The position numbers and the translations under genes were made by a program. The notes under the pieces are model-generated. The model made no database searches, was not told the origin of the DNA, and saw only the letters and a program-made list of their open reading frames with translations. This document shows positions 1-8,128 of a stretch of 64,000 nucleotides of DNA, one piece after another; the stretch's first letter is position 1; the number at the start of each line of letters is the position of its first letter. Source of the stretch: UBA10438 sp964432155 (GTDB taxonomy: Bacteria > Bacteroidota > Ignavibacteria > Kapaibacteriales > Kapaibacteriaceae); the NCBI GenBank assembly GCA_964432155.1, contig CAYSMF010000001.1, positions 233,540 to 297,539 of the forward strand, read 5' to 3'.

Positions 1-2
1 TG

Positions 3-1358
3 TCACGTGCAAACACTGCCACGGCAGGACAGGTGTACTACGACGTGATCATGCGTGAACGACAAGGCGAATACCTCGGTAAGACTGTTCAGGTCGTGCC
101 GCATATCACCGATGAGATCAAGCGTCGCATGCGTGCGCTTGACGGCAAGTACGACATCATCATCAGCGAAATCGGCGGTACGGTCGGTGATATCGAGTCA
201 CTCCCGTTTCTTGAAGCGTGCCGTCAACTTCGACATGAACTCGGACGTGGGAATGCGCTGGATGTGCACCTGACGTATGTCCCGTACATCAAGTCCGCTG
301 GCGAACTCAAGACGAAGCCAACACAGCACTCGGTGAAGACGTTGATGGAGTTCGGTATCACGCCGGACATCCTTCTGTGTCGCTCTGAGATGAAACTCGA
401 CAAGGACATCCGTTCAAAGATTGCGTTGTTCTGCAACGTAGAACAGCGGAGTGTTATCGAAGCACTCGATGCTGAGACGATCTACGAAGTCCCGATGATG
501 TTCGCCAAGCACGATCTCGATCAGATCGTGTGCGAGAAGCTTAATCTCAAGCGCTCGAAGCTTTCAATGGACACCTGGACGCGCTTCGTCCATCGTATCA
601 AGTCTCCCAAGCACGCTGTCACGATTGGCTTTGTTGGCAAGTACAACAAGTATCCAGACTCATACAAGAGCATCATTGAAGCGTTGATTCATGCTGGTGC
701 GATCAACAACGCGCGCGTCAACATTCGCTGGGTAGATTCCGAAGATGTTACGAGCGAAAATGTTGCGGAACAGCTTCATGGTGTTGACGGCATTCTCGTG
801 GCGCCTGGCTTCGGTCATCGCGGCATCGAAGGCAAGATTGCAGCGATTCAATACGTTCGTACACACGACATTCCATTCTTCGGCATCTGCCTCGGCATGC
901 AGTGTGCCGTGATCGAGTATGCTCGAAACGTTGCTGGTCTTCCTCTTGCAAACTCATCGGAGTTCAAGAAGAACAAGTTCAATGTTATCGATCTCTTGCC
1001 GGAACAACGAACAATTACGTCTAAGGGTGGTACGATGCGCCTTGGCGCATATCCATGCTCACTCGAGAAGAAGTCCAAGGCGTATGCGGCGTACAAGAGC
1101 GAGCATATCAGCGAGCGTCATCGTCACCGCTACGAATTCAACAACGAGTTTCGCGAGCTTCTCACGTCAACAGGGCTGCGGATCAGTGGCACATCGCCAG
1201 ATGGCGAGCTCGTTGAAGTTGTTGAAGTGCCAACTCACCCATGGTTTGTTGGTGTACAGTTTCACCCTGAATTGAAGTCGCGCGCAGTCACGGGGCATCC
1301 CCTGTTTGTCGCCTTCATCAAGGCAGCTGTTCGTCACGCTGGAGAGGCATTGGCATGA
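3..1358 (+). CDS. pyrG: CTP synthase (5'-truncated by window edge)
   Basis: CTP synthase makes CTP from UTP, ATP and glutamine in pyrimidine biosynthesis. The reading frame is open to the left edge, so the start and roughly the first 90 residues, including the P-loop, lie outside the window. The synthetase domain shows EIGGTVGDIESLPF. The class I glutamine amidotransferase domain begins near KHAVTIGFVGKY. Its nucleophile elbow is GICLGMQC, with the catalytic Cys codon at 888-890, and its His-Glu pair lies in QFHPELKSR near the C-terminus. The stop overlaps the next start by 4 nt (ATGA), so pyrG heads an operon with the GlmU-like gene and the genes after it. Identity is certain from the motifs. 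Confidence 0.97.
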   Translation, partial: SRANTATAGQVYYDVIMRERQGEYLGKTVQVVPHITDEIKRRMRALDGKYDIIISEIGGTVGDIESLPFLEACRQLRHELGRGNALDVHLTYVPYIKSAGELKTKPTQHSVKTLMEFGITPDILLCRSEMKLDKDIRSKIALFCNVEQRSVIEALDAETIYEVPMMFAKHDLDQIVCEKLNLKRSKLSMDTWTRFVHRIKSPKHAVTIGFVGKYNKYPDSYKSIIEALIHAGAINNARVNIRWVDSEDVTSENVAEQLHGVDGILVAPGFGHRGIEGKIAAIQYVRTHDIPFFGICLGMQCAVIEYARNVAGLPLANSSEFKKNKFNVIDLLPEQRTITSKGGTMRLGAYPCSLEKKSKAYAAYKSEHISERHRHRYEFNNEFRELLTSTGLRISGTSPDGELVEVVEVPTHPWFVGVQFHPELKSRAVTGHPLFVAFIKAAVRHAGEALA

Positions 1359-2515
1359 GTCATCGTGTCCAGATCTTGTTGATCGAACACGATGAGGTAG
1401 ATCGTCTCTACCCGTTTAGCGAGCTCCATTGCTCGTGGGAACTACGCGTAGGACGGTATACGATTCTCGAACGTTGGCAGACCGTCGCTTCTGATTGCAT
1501 TGTTACCGTTACGTCGGATCGAGCCAATCACATGCGCTCGTTCGTCGAACGGCATCCAACGACGCAGACGTTTCATTCCTTGCCAACACTGGCAATTGCA
1601 GGGCACGTCGCGTTAGCACCGCAGGTGATGCGGCAGCTAATCGACATGTGCGCCAGCAGTAGCGTTCCGATCGCCGTGTTTTGCGACGGCGCAATCATTG
1701 GTAGTTACATCCCAAAACCCGTGTCGACGCCGAATGAGCTGGTGACAGTACTTGACAATCTCGATAGTGCATATCCTGAGAATGTGACTGTCAAGGGGCA
1801 TCGCATTGATCGTCTATGGAAGACATTGGATCTGATCACTGATGGCATTGCATGGGACGCCGAGCTCGCAGGAACGTCGATCGATCCCACTGCAAGGGTC
1901 CATCCGAGTGCGGTTATCGACGAATCTCACGGTCCGGTGATGATCTGTGAGGGTGCTGTCGTTGAGCCACTGGCCGTTCTCATCGGACCAGTAGTGATCG
2001 GACCCAACGCAAAGGTGCGTCCGCACGCACACATCGAACATGCAATCATCGGTCCTGGCTCGAAGGTTGGCGGTGAGGTTGAAGCCAGCATTTTCCATGG
2101 CTGGAGCAACAAGCAGCACCTTGGCTTCGTTGGCCATTCATACATCTGCGAATGGGTCAATCTCGGGGCTGGCTGCACGACATCCGACCTCAAGAACACC
2201 TACGGCCATGTGCACGTTACGATGCCATGGGGCCGGGAAGACACCCAGCGGATGTTTGTGGGATTGATGATTGGTGACCACTCAAAAGTTGCCATCGGAA
2301 CCCAGTTCCTCACCGGCACAGTGTGCGGCGTAAGCTCGAACGTTGTCGCCAGTGAATTTCCGCCGCAGGCTATTCCCTCGTTCCGCTGGCTCGACACTCA
2401 GTATGATGTCGACAAGGCCATTGCAGTTGCACAAACCGTCATGCAACGTCGGTCGCAGATGCTTGGAGAAGCAACGGAACTACTACTTCGTGCATGTGGA
2501 GAGCATACGTCATGA
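1355..2515 (+). CDS. GlmU-like sugar nucleotidyltransferase / acyltransferase (alternative bacterial GlmU family)
   Basis: A 386-residue protein with a short divergent nucleotidyltransferase-like N-terminus and a C-terminal left-handed beta-helix of hexapeptide repeats (about residues 165-330, e.g. IGPVVIGPNAKVRPHAHIE, then IGPGSKVGGEVE). The N-terminal pattern (LLIEHDEVDRLYPFSEL, then WELRVGRYTILERW) is the hallmark of the alternative GlmU family found in Bacteroidota and relatives in place of classical GlmU. The likely role is UDP-N-acetylglucosamine synthesis (acetylation and uridylylation of glucosamine-1-phosphate) for peptidoglycan and surface glycans. It overlaps pyrG by 4 nt and the SDR gene by 4 nt, indicating translational coupling. 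The exact substrate is inferred from the family and is not visible in the sequence. Confidence 0.8.
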   Translation: MSHRVQILLIEHDEVDRLYPFSELHCSWELRVGRYTILERWQTVASDCIVTVTSDRANHMRSFVERHPTTQTFHSLPTLAIAGHVALAPQVMRQLIDMCASSSVPIAVFCDGAIIGSYIPKPVSTPNELVTVLDNLDSAYPENVTVKGHRIDRLWKTLDLITDGIAWDAELAGTSIDPTARVHPSAVIDESHGPVMICEGAVVEPLAVLIGPVVIGPNAKVRPHAHIEHAIIGPGSKVGGEVEASIFHGWSNKQHLGFVGHSYICEWVNLGAGCTTSDLKNTYGHVHVTMPWGREDTQRMFVGLMIGDHSKVAIGTQFLTGTVCGVSSNVVASEFPPQAIPSFRWLDTQYDVDKAIAVAQTVMQRRSQMLGEATELLLRACGEHTS

Positions 2516-3222
2516 CATCTCCGCTTCACATTTGGATAACCGGCGCAAGTCGCGGTATTGGCGCAGCCATTGCTCGCGCTGTCCATGCAGGGAATCACTG
2601 CACGATCTCGGGTCGTGATGCCGCAACTCTCGAGGAACTCGCAGCCACATTCCCTACCGGCACTGTGTGTGTTGCTCCGTGCGACGTTGCAAACCACCAG
2701 AGCGTGCGCAGCGCGCATGATGCAGCAGTTGCAGCGTTTGGCAAGGTGGACGTGCTCGTGAACAACGCTGGCGTAGCGTCGTTCCGTCCATTCGTTGAAA
2801 CATCCCTCGAAGACTTCGACAATCAAATCGCGGTCAACCTACGTGGCGTGTATTCGTGCTGCAGCGTCGTTGTTCCTGCGATGATCGCGCAACGAGCTGG
2901 CATGATTGTAACGATCAATTCTATCGCTGCTACGACCACGTTTTCGGGCTGTTCTGCCTATAGCGCATCGAAGGCTGGCGCTCGTGCGCTCACGCAGGTG
3001 CTTCGAAGCGAACTGCGAGAGCACGGAATTAAGGTGAGTGATATTCTCGTTGGTGCAACCGACACGTCGATTTGGGATCAGTCGATGCGTGACGATCATG
3101 GTCATCGCATGCTACTCGATAGCGACGTCGCGCAAGCTGTGGCAATGCTCATTGAGTCGTACCACAACCCACGCGTCTTGTTTGAAGAACTTACTCTACG
3201 ACCTCAACTTGGAGATTTGTAA
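2512..3222 (+). CDS. SDR-family NAD(P)-dependent oxidoreductase
   Basis: A classical short-chain dehydrogenase of 236 residues. The Rossmann cofactor loop is TGASRGIGAAIARA (near residue 10), followed by the structural NNAGVASF motif. The catalytic Ser and the YxxxK motif appear in NSIAATT and AYSASKAG. I chose the ATG at 2512, which overlaps the upstream stop as ATGA. An earlier GTG at 2494 would only add residues inside the preceding gene. The substrate cannot be deduced. Proteins of this look are often annotated as 3-oxoacyl-ACP reductase or FabG-like, but the fatty-acid genes that would support that are absent nearby. The next gene begins immediately after its stop codon. Confidence 0.9.
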   Translation: MTSPLHIWITGASRGIGAAIARAVHAGNHCTISGRDAATLEELAATFPTGTVCVAPCDVANHQSVRSAHDAAVAAFGKVDVLVNNAGVASFRPFVETSLEDFDNQIAVNLRGVYSCCSVVVPAMIAQRAGMIVTINSIAATTTFSGCSAYSASKAGARALTQVLRSELREHGIKVSDILVGATDTSIWDQSMRDDHGHRMLLDSDVAQAVAMLIESYHNPRVLFEELTLRPQLGDL

Positions 3223-5004
3223 ATGAAGAAGTACCTCCTCCTTCTTGCTGCATGTACGCTCGGAATCATTGATGCGTCATCGCAGGCCAATCAGTTGTAT
3301 AGCCACGGCGATCCAACGCCAGAAGAGCAGTTGATGCTCGAAATGGTCAATCGCGCGCGTGCCAATCCGACGGAAGAAGGCATCCGTTTGATGGACACGG
3401 ATGATGCGCGTGTTCAGTCAGCATACAGCTACTTCAACATCAATAAAACAGCTACGAAAGCAGCGTTCACTGCATACCCACAGCGTCCGCCGTTGGTGTT
3501 TCATCCTGACTTGATTACAGCTGCTCGCAATCACTCAAAGGACATGGACGCCAATAATTTCCAGGGTCATACCAGCTCTAACGGAGATGATCTTAGTCGT
3601 CGCTACGCTAAGGTTGGTTACGCCTCACAGGGAATGTATGGTGAAAACGTCGCCGCGTACAGTGAGAGCGTGTGGCACGGTCACTGCGGACTCAACGTCG
3701 ACTGGGGCGAGCAGAATCAGATCGAACTCGGCCACCGCGAGAACATCATGAATTTCAAGAGCGCTGTCTATACCGAGATCGGTGTTGGCATCCTGTTTAA
3801 CGGCAAAGGTCTCATGCAGGGCTATGTCGGTCCGTATGTCATCACGCAGACGTTTGGCACCCGTTCTGTACGATACATTACCGGTGTTGTCTACGCCGAT
3901 AAGAACAACAACGGATTCTACGACATCGGTGAAGGCCTTGAAGGCGTCACAATCAAGCCAAACCGCGGCTCGTACTATGCTGTATCGAGCACATCTGGTG
4001 GATATGCGATCCCTTTCACTGGATCGGGCTCGGTGACCATTACTGCGTCTGGTGGTAATCTCACTGCACCGGTTACGAAGACCATTGACTTCTCTGGCGA
4101 CAACACAAAGGTTGACTTTGTACCGGCATCTGCTGGTCCGGGCGCGGTAACGTTGCAGGCTCCAGCGAATAATGCAACTGGCCGTACGCTCGAACTCGCT
4201 CTCTCGTGGGGCAAGGCCTCTATGGCGGATGCGTATCAGTGGCAGGTAGCCACGATGCAGTCATTTGCTGCTACCTCAATCGTCGACTCCGGAACCGTGA
4301 GTGGAACTACAGCAACCGTTGCACTTCGCTCATGCAACCAGAAGTACTTCTGGCGCGTGCGTGGCATGAATAGCGTCGGCCCGGGTGCATGGTCGAATGT
4401 GTTTGCGTTCACAACAGGCGGAAAGAACCCAGCGTCGTGCGCTGGCATTGCACCAAAGGGTCAGGTCACAGCAGACAACATGGCAACTGTACCATTTTCG
4501 TGGTCGGCTTCAGCAGATGCAACCACGTATCACCTTCGCATCAAGTCTGCCGTGAGTCCTTACAACGTGGTCTTTGAAGATTCCACAGTCACGAGCACAT
4601 CGGCAAGTGTCCAGACTAGTAAGATTGGCTCAGCCGGTGGGTATACATGGGAAGTTCGTGGTATGAATACATGCGGCAAGGGCGGCTGGTCGACTCCGCA
4701 ATCGTTCCAGCTCACAGTAACGAGTGTTGATGAAGAGTTTGCTGCTGGTTGGTCCTTGCAGGTTGCACCGAATCCGATCGACGCATCGTCAGCATGCACG
4801 ATCACGTCCCCAACTGCTGGTCGCGTTCGACTTTCGCTTGTAGACATGCTCGGCCGTCAGACATCTCTTGGATCGTACGACATTGCAGCTGGTATTGCTC
4901 GCCTTCCATTCGAACTCAATCAAGCATGTTCAGCCGGCTCGTATGTACTCATCGTAGAGCTTGATGCTCGTGTTGTGTGTCGTAGCACGGTGGTCGTGCA
5001 ATAA
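3223..5004 (+). CDS. Secreted CAP-domain protein with FnIII-like repeats and T9SS sorting domain
   Basis: A 593-residue exported protein. The N-terminus MKKYLLLLAACTLGIIDASS is a signal peptide. Residues about 30-210 form a CAP/SCP (PR-1-like) domain (EEQLMLEMVNRARANP, then NHSKDMDANNFQGH and GENVAAYS). An SdrD/Cna-B-like stretch follows (VYADKNNNGFYDIGEGLEG, about 223-300), then two fibronectin-III-like repeats with WRVRGMNSVGPGAWS-type signatures. The last ~85 residues (VAPNPIDASS, then DMLGRQ, then GSYVLIVE) match the C-terminal beta-sandwich sorting domain of type IX secretion cargo. SprA and PorQ encoded in the same window fit export by that route. The molecular function of bacterial CAP proteins is generally uncertain. 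It ends the pyrG operon and is followed by a hairpin. Confidence 0.88.
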   Translation: MKKYLLLLAACTLGIIDASSQANQLYSHGDPTPEEQLMLEMVNRARANPTEEGIRLMDTDDARVQSAYSYFNINKTATKAAFTAYPQRPPLVFHPDLITAARNHSKDMDANNFQGHTSSNGDDLSRRYAKVGYASQGMYGENVAAYSESVWHGHCGLNVDWGEQNQIELGHRENIMNFKSAVYTEIGVGILFNGKGLMQGYVGPYVITQTFGTRSVRYITGVVYADKNNNGFYDIGEGLEGVTIKPNRGSYYAVSSTSGGYAIPFTGSGSVTITASGGNLTAPVTKTIDFSGDNTKVDFVPASAGPGAVTLQAPANNATGRTLELALSWGKASMADAYQWQVATMQSFAATSIVDSGTVSGTTATVALRSCNQKYFWRVRGMNSVGPGAWSNVFAFTTGGKNPASCAGIAPKGQVTADNMATVPFSWSASADATTYHLRIKSAVSPYNVVFEDSTVTSTSASVQTSKIGSAGGYTWEVRGMNTCGKGGWSTPQSFQLTVTSVDEEFAAGWSLQVAPNPIDASSACTITSPTAGRVRLSLVDMLGRQTSLGSYDIAAGIARLPFELNQACSAGSYVLIVELDARVVCRSTVVVQ

Positions 5005-5036
5005 GTCGATACACACCGTTCAATAGAACACTATGC

Positions 5037-5074
5037 AAACAGCCGCTGTATCCCTTTGGATGCAGCGGCTGTTT
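5037..5074. terminator. Hairpin between convergent genes, probable bidirectional terminator
   Basis: A perfect 12-bp stem, AAACAGCCGCTG pairing with CAGCGGCTGTTT, with a 14-nt loop that itself has an ATCC/GGAT pairing. It lies 33 nt past the CAP-protein stop and before the convergent hypothetical gene. The stem ends in AAA/TTT on the two strands, giving a short U run in both directions but no long U tract. Confidence 0.65.
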
Positions 5075-5149
5075 ACTATCTCGGCAATACGATTACTGGT
5101 ATGAATCACGAACACCCACGTTCAATGTTCAACGTTGTAGTTACCTGTC

Positions 5150-5512
5150 TTATGCTGCCTTTCTGAAGTTTGCTTCCATGCTATAGGTTGCCACACCACA
5201 GCTTCGCTGTATCAATGCAACAACCTCCTGACGACGAGACGGACTTGCAAGTGGCATCGGATACATGTCGAAGCGGAGCATATGCTTGCCCCCTGCCATT
5301 GCCTCCCAAATCATGAAGCGTTCATGTGCGACGAGCTGATCGTAGCTTGGGATTGCGTCCGATTCAAACACATCAAGAACCGTGTACTGTCCGTTGACGT
5401 CTTCAACAAAGACTCCAACGACGCCGCCTGTGTCGATAGACCTCCACGATGCTGCGTCGGAAGGACTGAGAAACAACGTGCAATTCTTGATTGGTAGTTG
5501 GTCCATGATCAT
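5150..5512 (-). CDS. Hypothetical protein (120 aa)
   Basis: Not recognised. A 120-residue soluble protein with no signal peptide or membrane segment. It contains a run of mixed hydrophobic strands (GGVVGVFVEDVNGQYTVLDV) followed by a probably helical middle (YDQLVAHERFMIWEAMAGG) and a short C-terminal helix (SRRQEVVALIQRSCG). Two in-frame ATGs (5512 and 5506) could start it. The sequence just upstream reads GAGGGGAAG, a plausible ribosome site for either. It stands alone, facing the CAP-protein gene across a hairpin and diverging from the 511-residue gene at 5698. Codon use resembles its neighbours, so it is probably a real gene, but no function can be offered. Confidence 0.6.
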   Translation of the reverse strand: MIMDQLPIKNCTLFLSPSDAASWRSIDTGGVVGVFVEDVNGQYTVLDVFESDAIPSYDQLVAHERFMIWEAMAGGKHMLRFDMYPMPLASPSRRQEVVALIQRSCGVATYSMEANFRKAA

Positions 5513-5697
5513 ACTACTTCCCCTCTGTAATCGATGATGTGCAACTGATGTTCGATTGACAGTGGCAATATGACGTCCTCGGTGTCACGGATCTGTTACA
5601 TAAACTGACAATTTGTTACACGGAACAACGGTGGCTCGCAGATAACTTTCGTCTCGGTGTTGTGCTTGTAAATCAAGGACATACGAGGATTACAACG

Positions 5698-7233
5698 ATG
5701 GACATTCTGCAAGAAATAGTCAACATTGTTACAAGCAAAAAAGACGCAAAACGGGCTCTGCACGAGCTTGATCCGACGTCGTCCGAGTACGCCACAATCG
5801 CTGGGCAGTACCTGCGCGGGATCGTCGAAGATCAGTTCGAGGACGACGAGGATGCGGCTCGACAACTCTACGGTACCTCGGCACGGGATGCTCGATATCG
5901 AACGATGAAGTCGCGAACGTATGACCGCCTTCTTCAGTCGGTACTGTTCCTACAGGTGCGGCAGCCAGAGCACTCAGAGTACCTCAGCTACTACTATCGT
6001 TGCATGCGGAATACGTTCGTTGCGCAGACTCTCATGCGATTTGCAGCACGTAAGGCCGGTTTTGCGGTAGCGTCGAAGACACTCACAACAGCACAACGGT
6101 ACCAGTTCACGGATCTCTGTTTAACGCTTTCAGTTATGCTGCGTGAGACAGCTGCCGTATGGTTCCGTCGCGCGGCATTCATGCAGTACAACGCCCTCGT
6201 GCAGAAGTACCTGCGACAGCTCGAAGCAGAATACCAATCGGAGTATCTACTCGATCACCTTGGAATAGAAATCAACATCATGAGTCGAACGCAAGCGCAC
6301 CTCGAGGCGCTGCACATATCGACACGGGATGCTGTTGGTGCGCTCTACGAGGAGTATCGTACGCACACGCTTCGGCTGAACTACATCCGAACGTCTATGC
6401 TCTATTATGAGTTTATGGAGGATTTCTATGCGGTGATGCGCACCTGTGATGAGGCCGTGGCCTATCTTGACGACCATCCGCATTTGTCGCAGCAGGCACG
6501 ATACGGGGAGTTCATCCTACAGAAAATGTCGAGTGCTCTTGTGCTCCGACATTACGAGGAAGCACATGTACTCTCGGAGCGGTGCATTGCTTCGTTCTCG
6601 GTCGGTGGAAACAACTGGTACTATGCGTGTGACCTCGCATTTGTGGCCGCTATCAACATGGCAGAGTATGCTGCAGCAGAGAACATCTACATCAAGGCCA
6701 CATCACAACGAAAGCTGGCGCTGCAATCAGAACGTACCCGTGAACGATGGGTGATCTACGGGGCGTATCTCTACGTCGCAGAGCGACTCGGACTCTACGT
6801 TCCTACGGCTCGACGTACGCGAGCATTCCGGCTCTCGACCTTCATGAACTCTGTCCCGGAACAATCCAAGTCGAAGAAAGTCTACAACGTCCTCATTCTC
6901 GTTGCGCAGTTCATCATCCTGGTTCTCAACGGTGACTACGATGCAGCCGAGAAACGCAGTGTCTACCTCCGAGTGTACGCCTCGCGCTATCTCAAGGAGT
7001 CGCACTTTGCACGAATCCGACTGTTTCTCAAGATCCTTCATACCTTCCCCCGGTTCTCATTTCTGGCGCGTGAGATTCGTGAGAACACGCAACATTTGAT
7101 GCGAAAACTTGTCGCAAGTGGTGAATCAGACACGCCATCAGAGACGAATGAGCTCATCCAGTTTGAGATCCTACTTGAGGCCCTCCTGACGCACATTGAG
7201 CAGACGGAGCGCATGATGGAAGATCGAGTTTGA
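5698..7233 (+). CDS. Large alpha-helical protein of unknown function, TPR-like
   Basis: Not recognised at family level. The 511-residue product looks almost entirely helical. It is rich in Tyr, Arg, Leu and Ala with regularly spaced aromatic residues (YLSYYYRCMRN, then ALVLRHYEEAHVLSERCI, then YAAAENIYIKA), as in tetratricopeptide-like solenoids. There is no signal peptide and no transmembrane segment. The ATG at 5698 is preceded by GAGG and is preferred to an upstream in-frame GTG at 5662. It lies just before the damage-response regulator, with its stop 6 nt from the first operator palindrome. It could be a scaffold or regulator, but nothing links it functionally to the mutagenesis genes beyond proximity. 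Confidence 0.75.
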   Translation: MDILQEIVNIVTSKKDAKRALHELDPTSSEYATIAGQYLRGIVEDQFEDDEDAARQLYGTSARDARYRTMKSRTYDRLLQSVLFLQVRQPEHSEYLSYYYRCMRNTFVAQTLMRFAARKAGFAVASKTLTTAQRYQFTDLCLTLSVMLRETAAVWFRRAAFMQYNALVQKYLRQLEAEYQSEYLLDHLGIEINIMSRTQAHLEALHISTRDAVGALYEEYRTHTLRLNYIRTSMLYYEFMEDFYAVMRTCDEAVAYLDDHPHLSQQARYGEFILQKMSSALVLRHYEEAHVLSERCIASFSVGGNNWYYACDLAFVAAINMAEYAAAENIYIKATSQRKLALQSERTRERWVIYGAYLYVAERLGLYVPTARRTRAFRLSTFMNSVPEQSKSKKVYNVLILVAQFIILVLNGDYDAAEKRSVYLRVYASRYLKESHFARIRLFLKILHTFPRFSFLAREIRENTQHLMRKLVASGESDTPSETNELIQFEILLEALLTHIEQTERMMEDRV

Positions 7234-7262
7234 CAACAGTGGACATTTTGTATATTGTCCAC
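7230..7262 (+). promoter_or_regulatory. Promoter and operator palindrome upstream of the S24 repressor
   Basis: A perfect 7-bp inverted repeat GTGGACA-N10-TGTCCAC occupies 7239-7262. It overlaps a possible promoter with TTGACA at 7230-7235 and TATATT at 7251-7256 (15-nt spacer, shorter than ideal). The arrangement fits an autoregulatory operator for the XRE/S24 protein whose ATG is at 7292. The 11-mer GACATTTTGTA at its centre recurs before the ImuB-like gene. Confidence 0.6.
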
Positions 7263-7291
7263 ATGTTGTAGATCATCCTGTGGATAGCACC

Positions 7292-8044
7292 ATGCAAACT
7301 AAGGCTCAACTCGGCGCTCGTCATCGTCAAATTCGTGAAAGTGTTCTGCGACTCTCCGTTGCTGATTATGCTACAACGATCGGTGTCAAGGTCCCGACTG
7401 TGTATTCCTGGGAATCAGGTCGCACTGGTGTCCCGCAAGAGATTCTAGCGCTCCTGGAACGTCGATATGGCGTTTCTTCTGGTTGGTTGCTCACAGGTGT
7501 GGGCTCGCCAACAGTAGCGCGTGAGGGTGAGGATGCTCCCCGTCCGAAAAGCGCGTTGGAACGTCTGGAGGAGCAGATTCAGGCCATGAAGAGCGTTATT
7601 GCAGAACTGCGTGCCCAGGCACCTCTGGTGGTCGCTCCTGCCATGCCGGGCCGCTCAGGACCGCGCATTCCTATGCTATCACTTGGCGTAAGCGCTGGAT
7701 TGCCAGCTGCTGCCGACGATACCATTGAGCGGGAAATCGATCTAGCGGACATGCTGCTCGAGCACCCTGAGAGCACATACTTCATCCGCGTTGTGGGCGA
7801 CTCAATGACTGATGCAGGCATTAGCGATGGGGACACGTTGATAGTTGATTGTGCCATCCAGCCTCGGTCTGGACAAGTCGTTATTGCGAAGGTCTACGGT
7901 GAACTTACCGTGAAGCGCTACATCAAGGTGGAGGGACGTCCAGTATTGCGCGCCGAGAACCGCCGCTACAAGGACATCGCGATTACAGCCGATATGGACT
8001 TCACCATTGTCGGCGTCGTTCGCAGCTGCATCAAGAAGCTGTAA
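7292..8044 (+). CDS. XRE-family S24 (LexA-like) self-cleaving repressor
   Basis: A 250-residue transcription regulator with an N-terminal XRE-type helix-turn-helix (about residues 20-46, with ADYATTIGVKVPTVYSWESG) and a short linker with a helical segment. Its C-terminal LexA/UmuD-type S24 peptidase domain covers about 120-250. Catalytic features are visible: a candidate cleavage bond A135-G136 (in SAGLPA), nucleophile S171 (GDSM) and base K208 (LTVKRY). Their spacing closely matches LexA. In this family, RecA-stimulated autocleavage inactivates the repressor on DNA damage. The XRE head differs from the winged helix of true LexA, so it resembles phage CI-type repressors. The ATG at 7292 is chosen; a GTG at 7280 is in frame. 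It sits directly upstream of the mutagenesis genes and probably controls them and itself. Confidence 0.9.
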   Translation: MQTKAQLGARHRQIRESVLRLSVADYATTIGVKVPTVYSWESGRTGVPQEILALLERRYGVSSGWLLTGVGSPTVAREGEDAPRPKSALERLEEQIQAMKSVIAELRAQAPLVVAPAMPGRSGPRIPMLSLGVSAGLPAAADDTIEREIDLADMLLEHPESTYFIRVVGDSMTDAGISDGDTLIVDCAIQPRSGQVVIAKVYGELTVKRYIKVEGRPVLRAENRRYKDIAITADMDFTIVGVVRSCIKKL

Positions 8045-8094
8045 GGGGCTCACACACCTCAAGAATCAAGGTTATCAACATCCCGATTCTCACG

Positions 8095-8122
8095 TTGTCA
8101 AAGTCTTTGACATTTTGTAGAA
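8095..8122 (+). promoter_or_regulatory. Promoter/operator of the mutagenesis genes
   Basis: A perfect palindrome TGTCAAAG-T-CTTTGACA (8096-8112) lies in the 84-nt gap before the ImuB-like gene. It is nested in a sigma-70-like promoter: TTGTCA at 8095-8100, a 16-nt spacer and TAGAAT at 8117-8122, only 6 nt before the ATG at 8129. It shares the 11-mer GACATTTTGTA with the operator upstream of the S24 gene, which suggests the same regulator binds both, although the two palindromes differ in half-site and spacing. Confidence 0.6.
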
Positions 8123-8128
8123 TCGCGT

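Noticed and set aside
2398..2826. 142-codon - strand frame across the GlmU-like/SDR junction
   Set aside because: It overlaps two clearly coding genes that show intact conserved motifs; its Cys/Arg/His-rich composition is typical of a shadow frame.
5616..5650. TTTG followed by TAACTTTC upstream of the 511-aa gene as a promoter
   Set aside because: The spacer is 27 nt and the last base of the -7 box is wrong.
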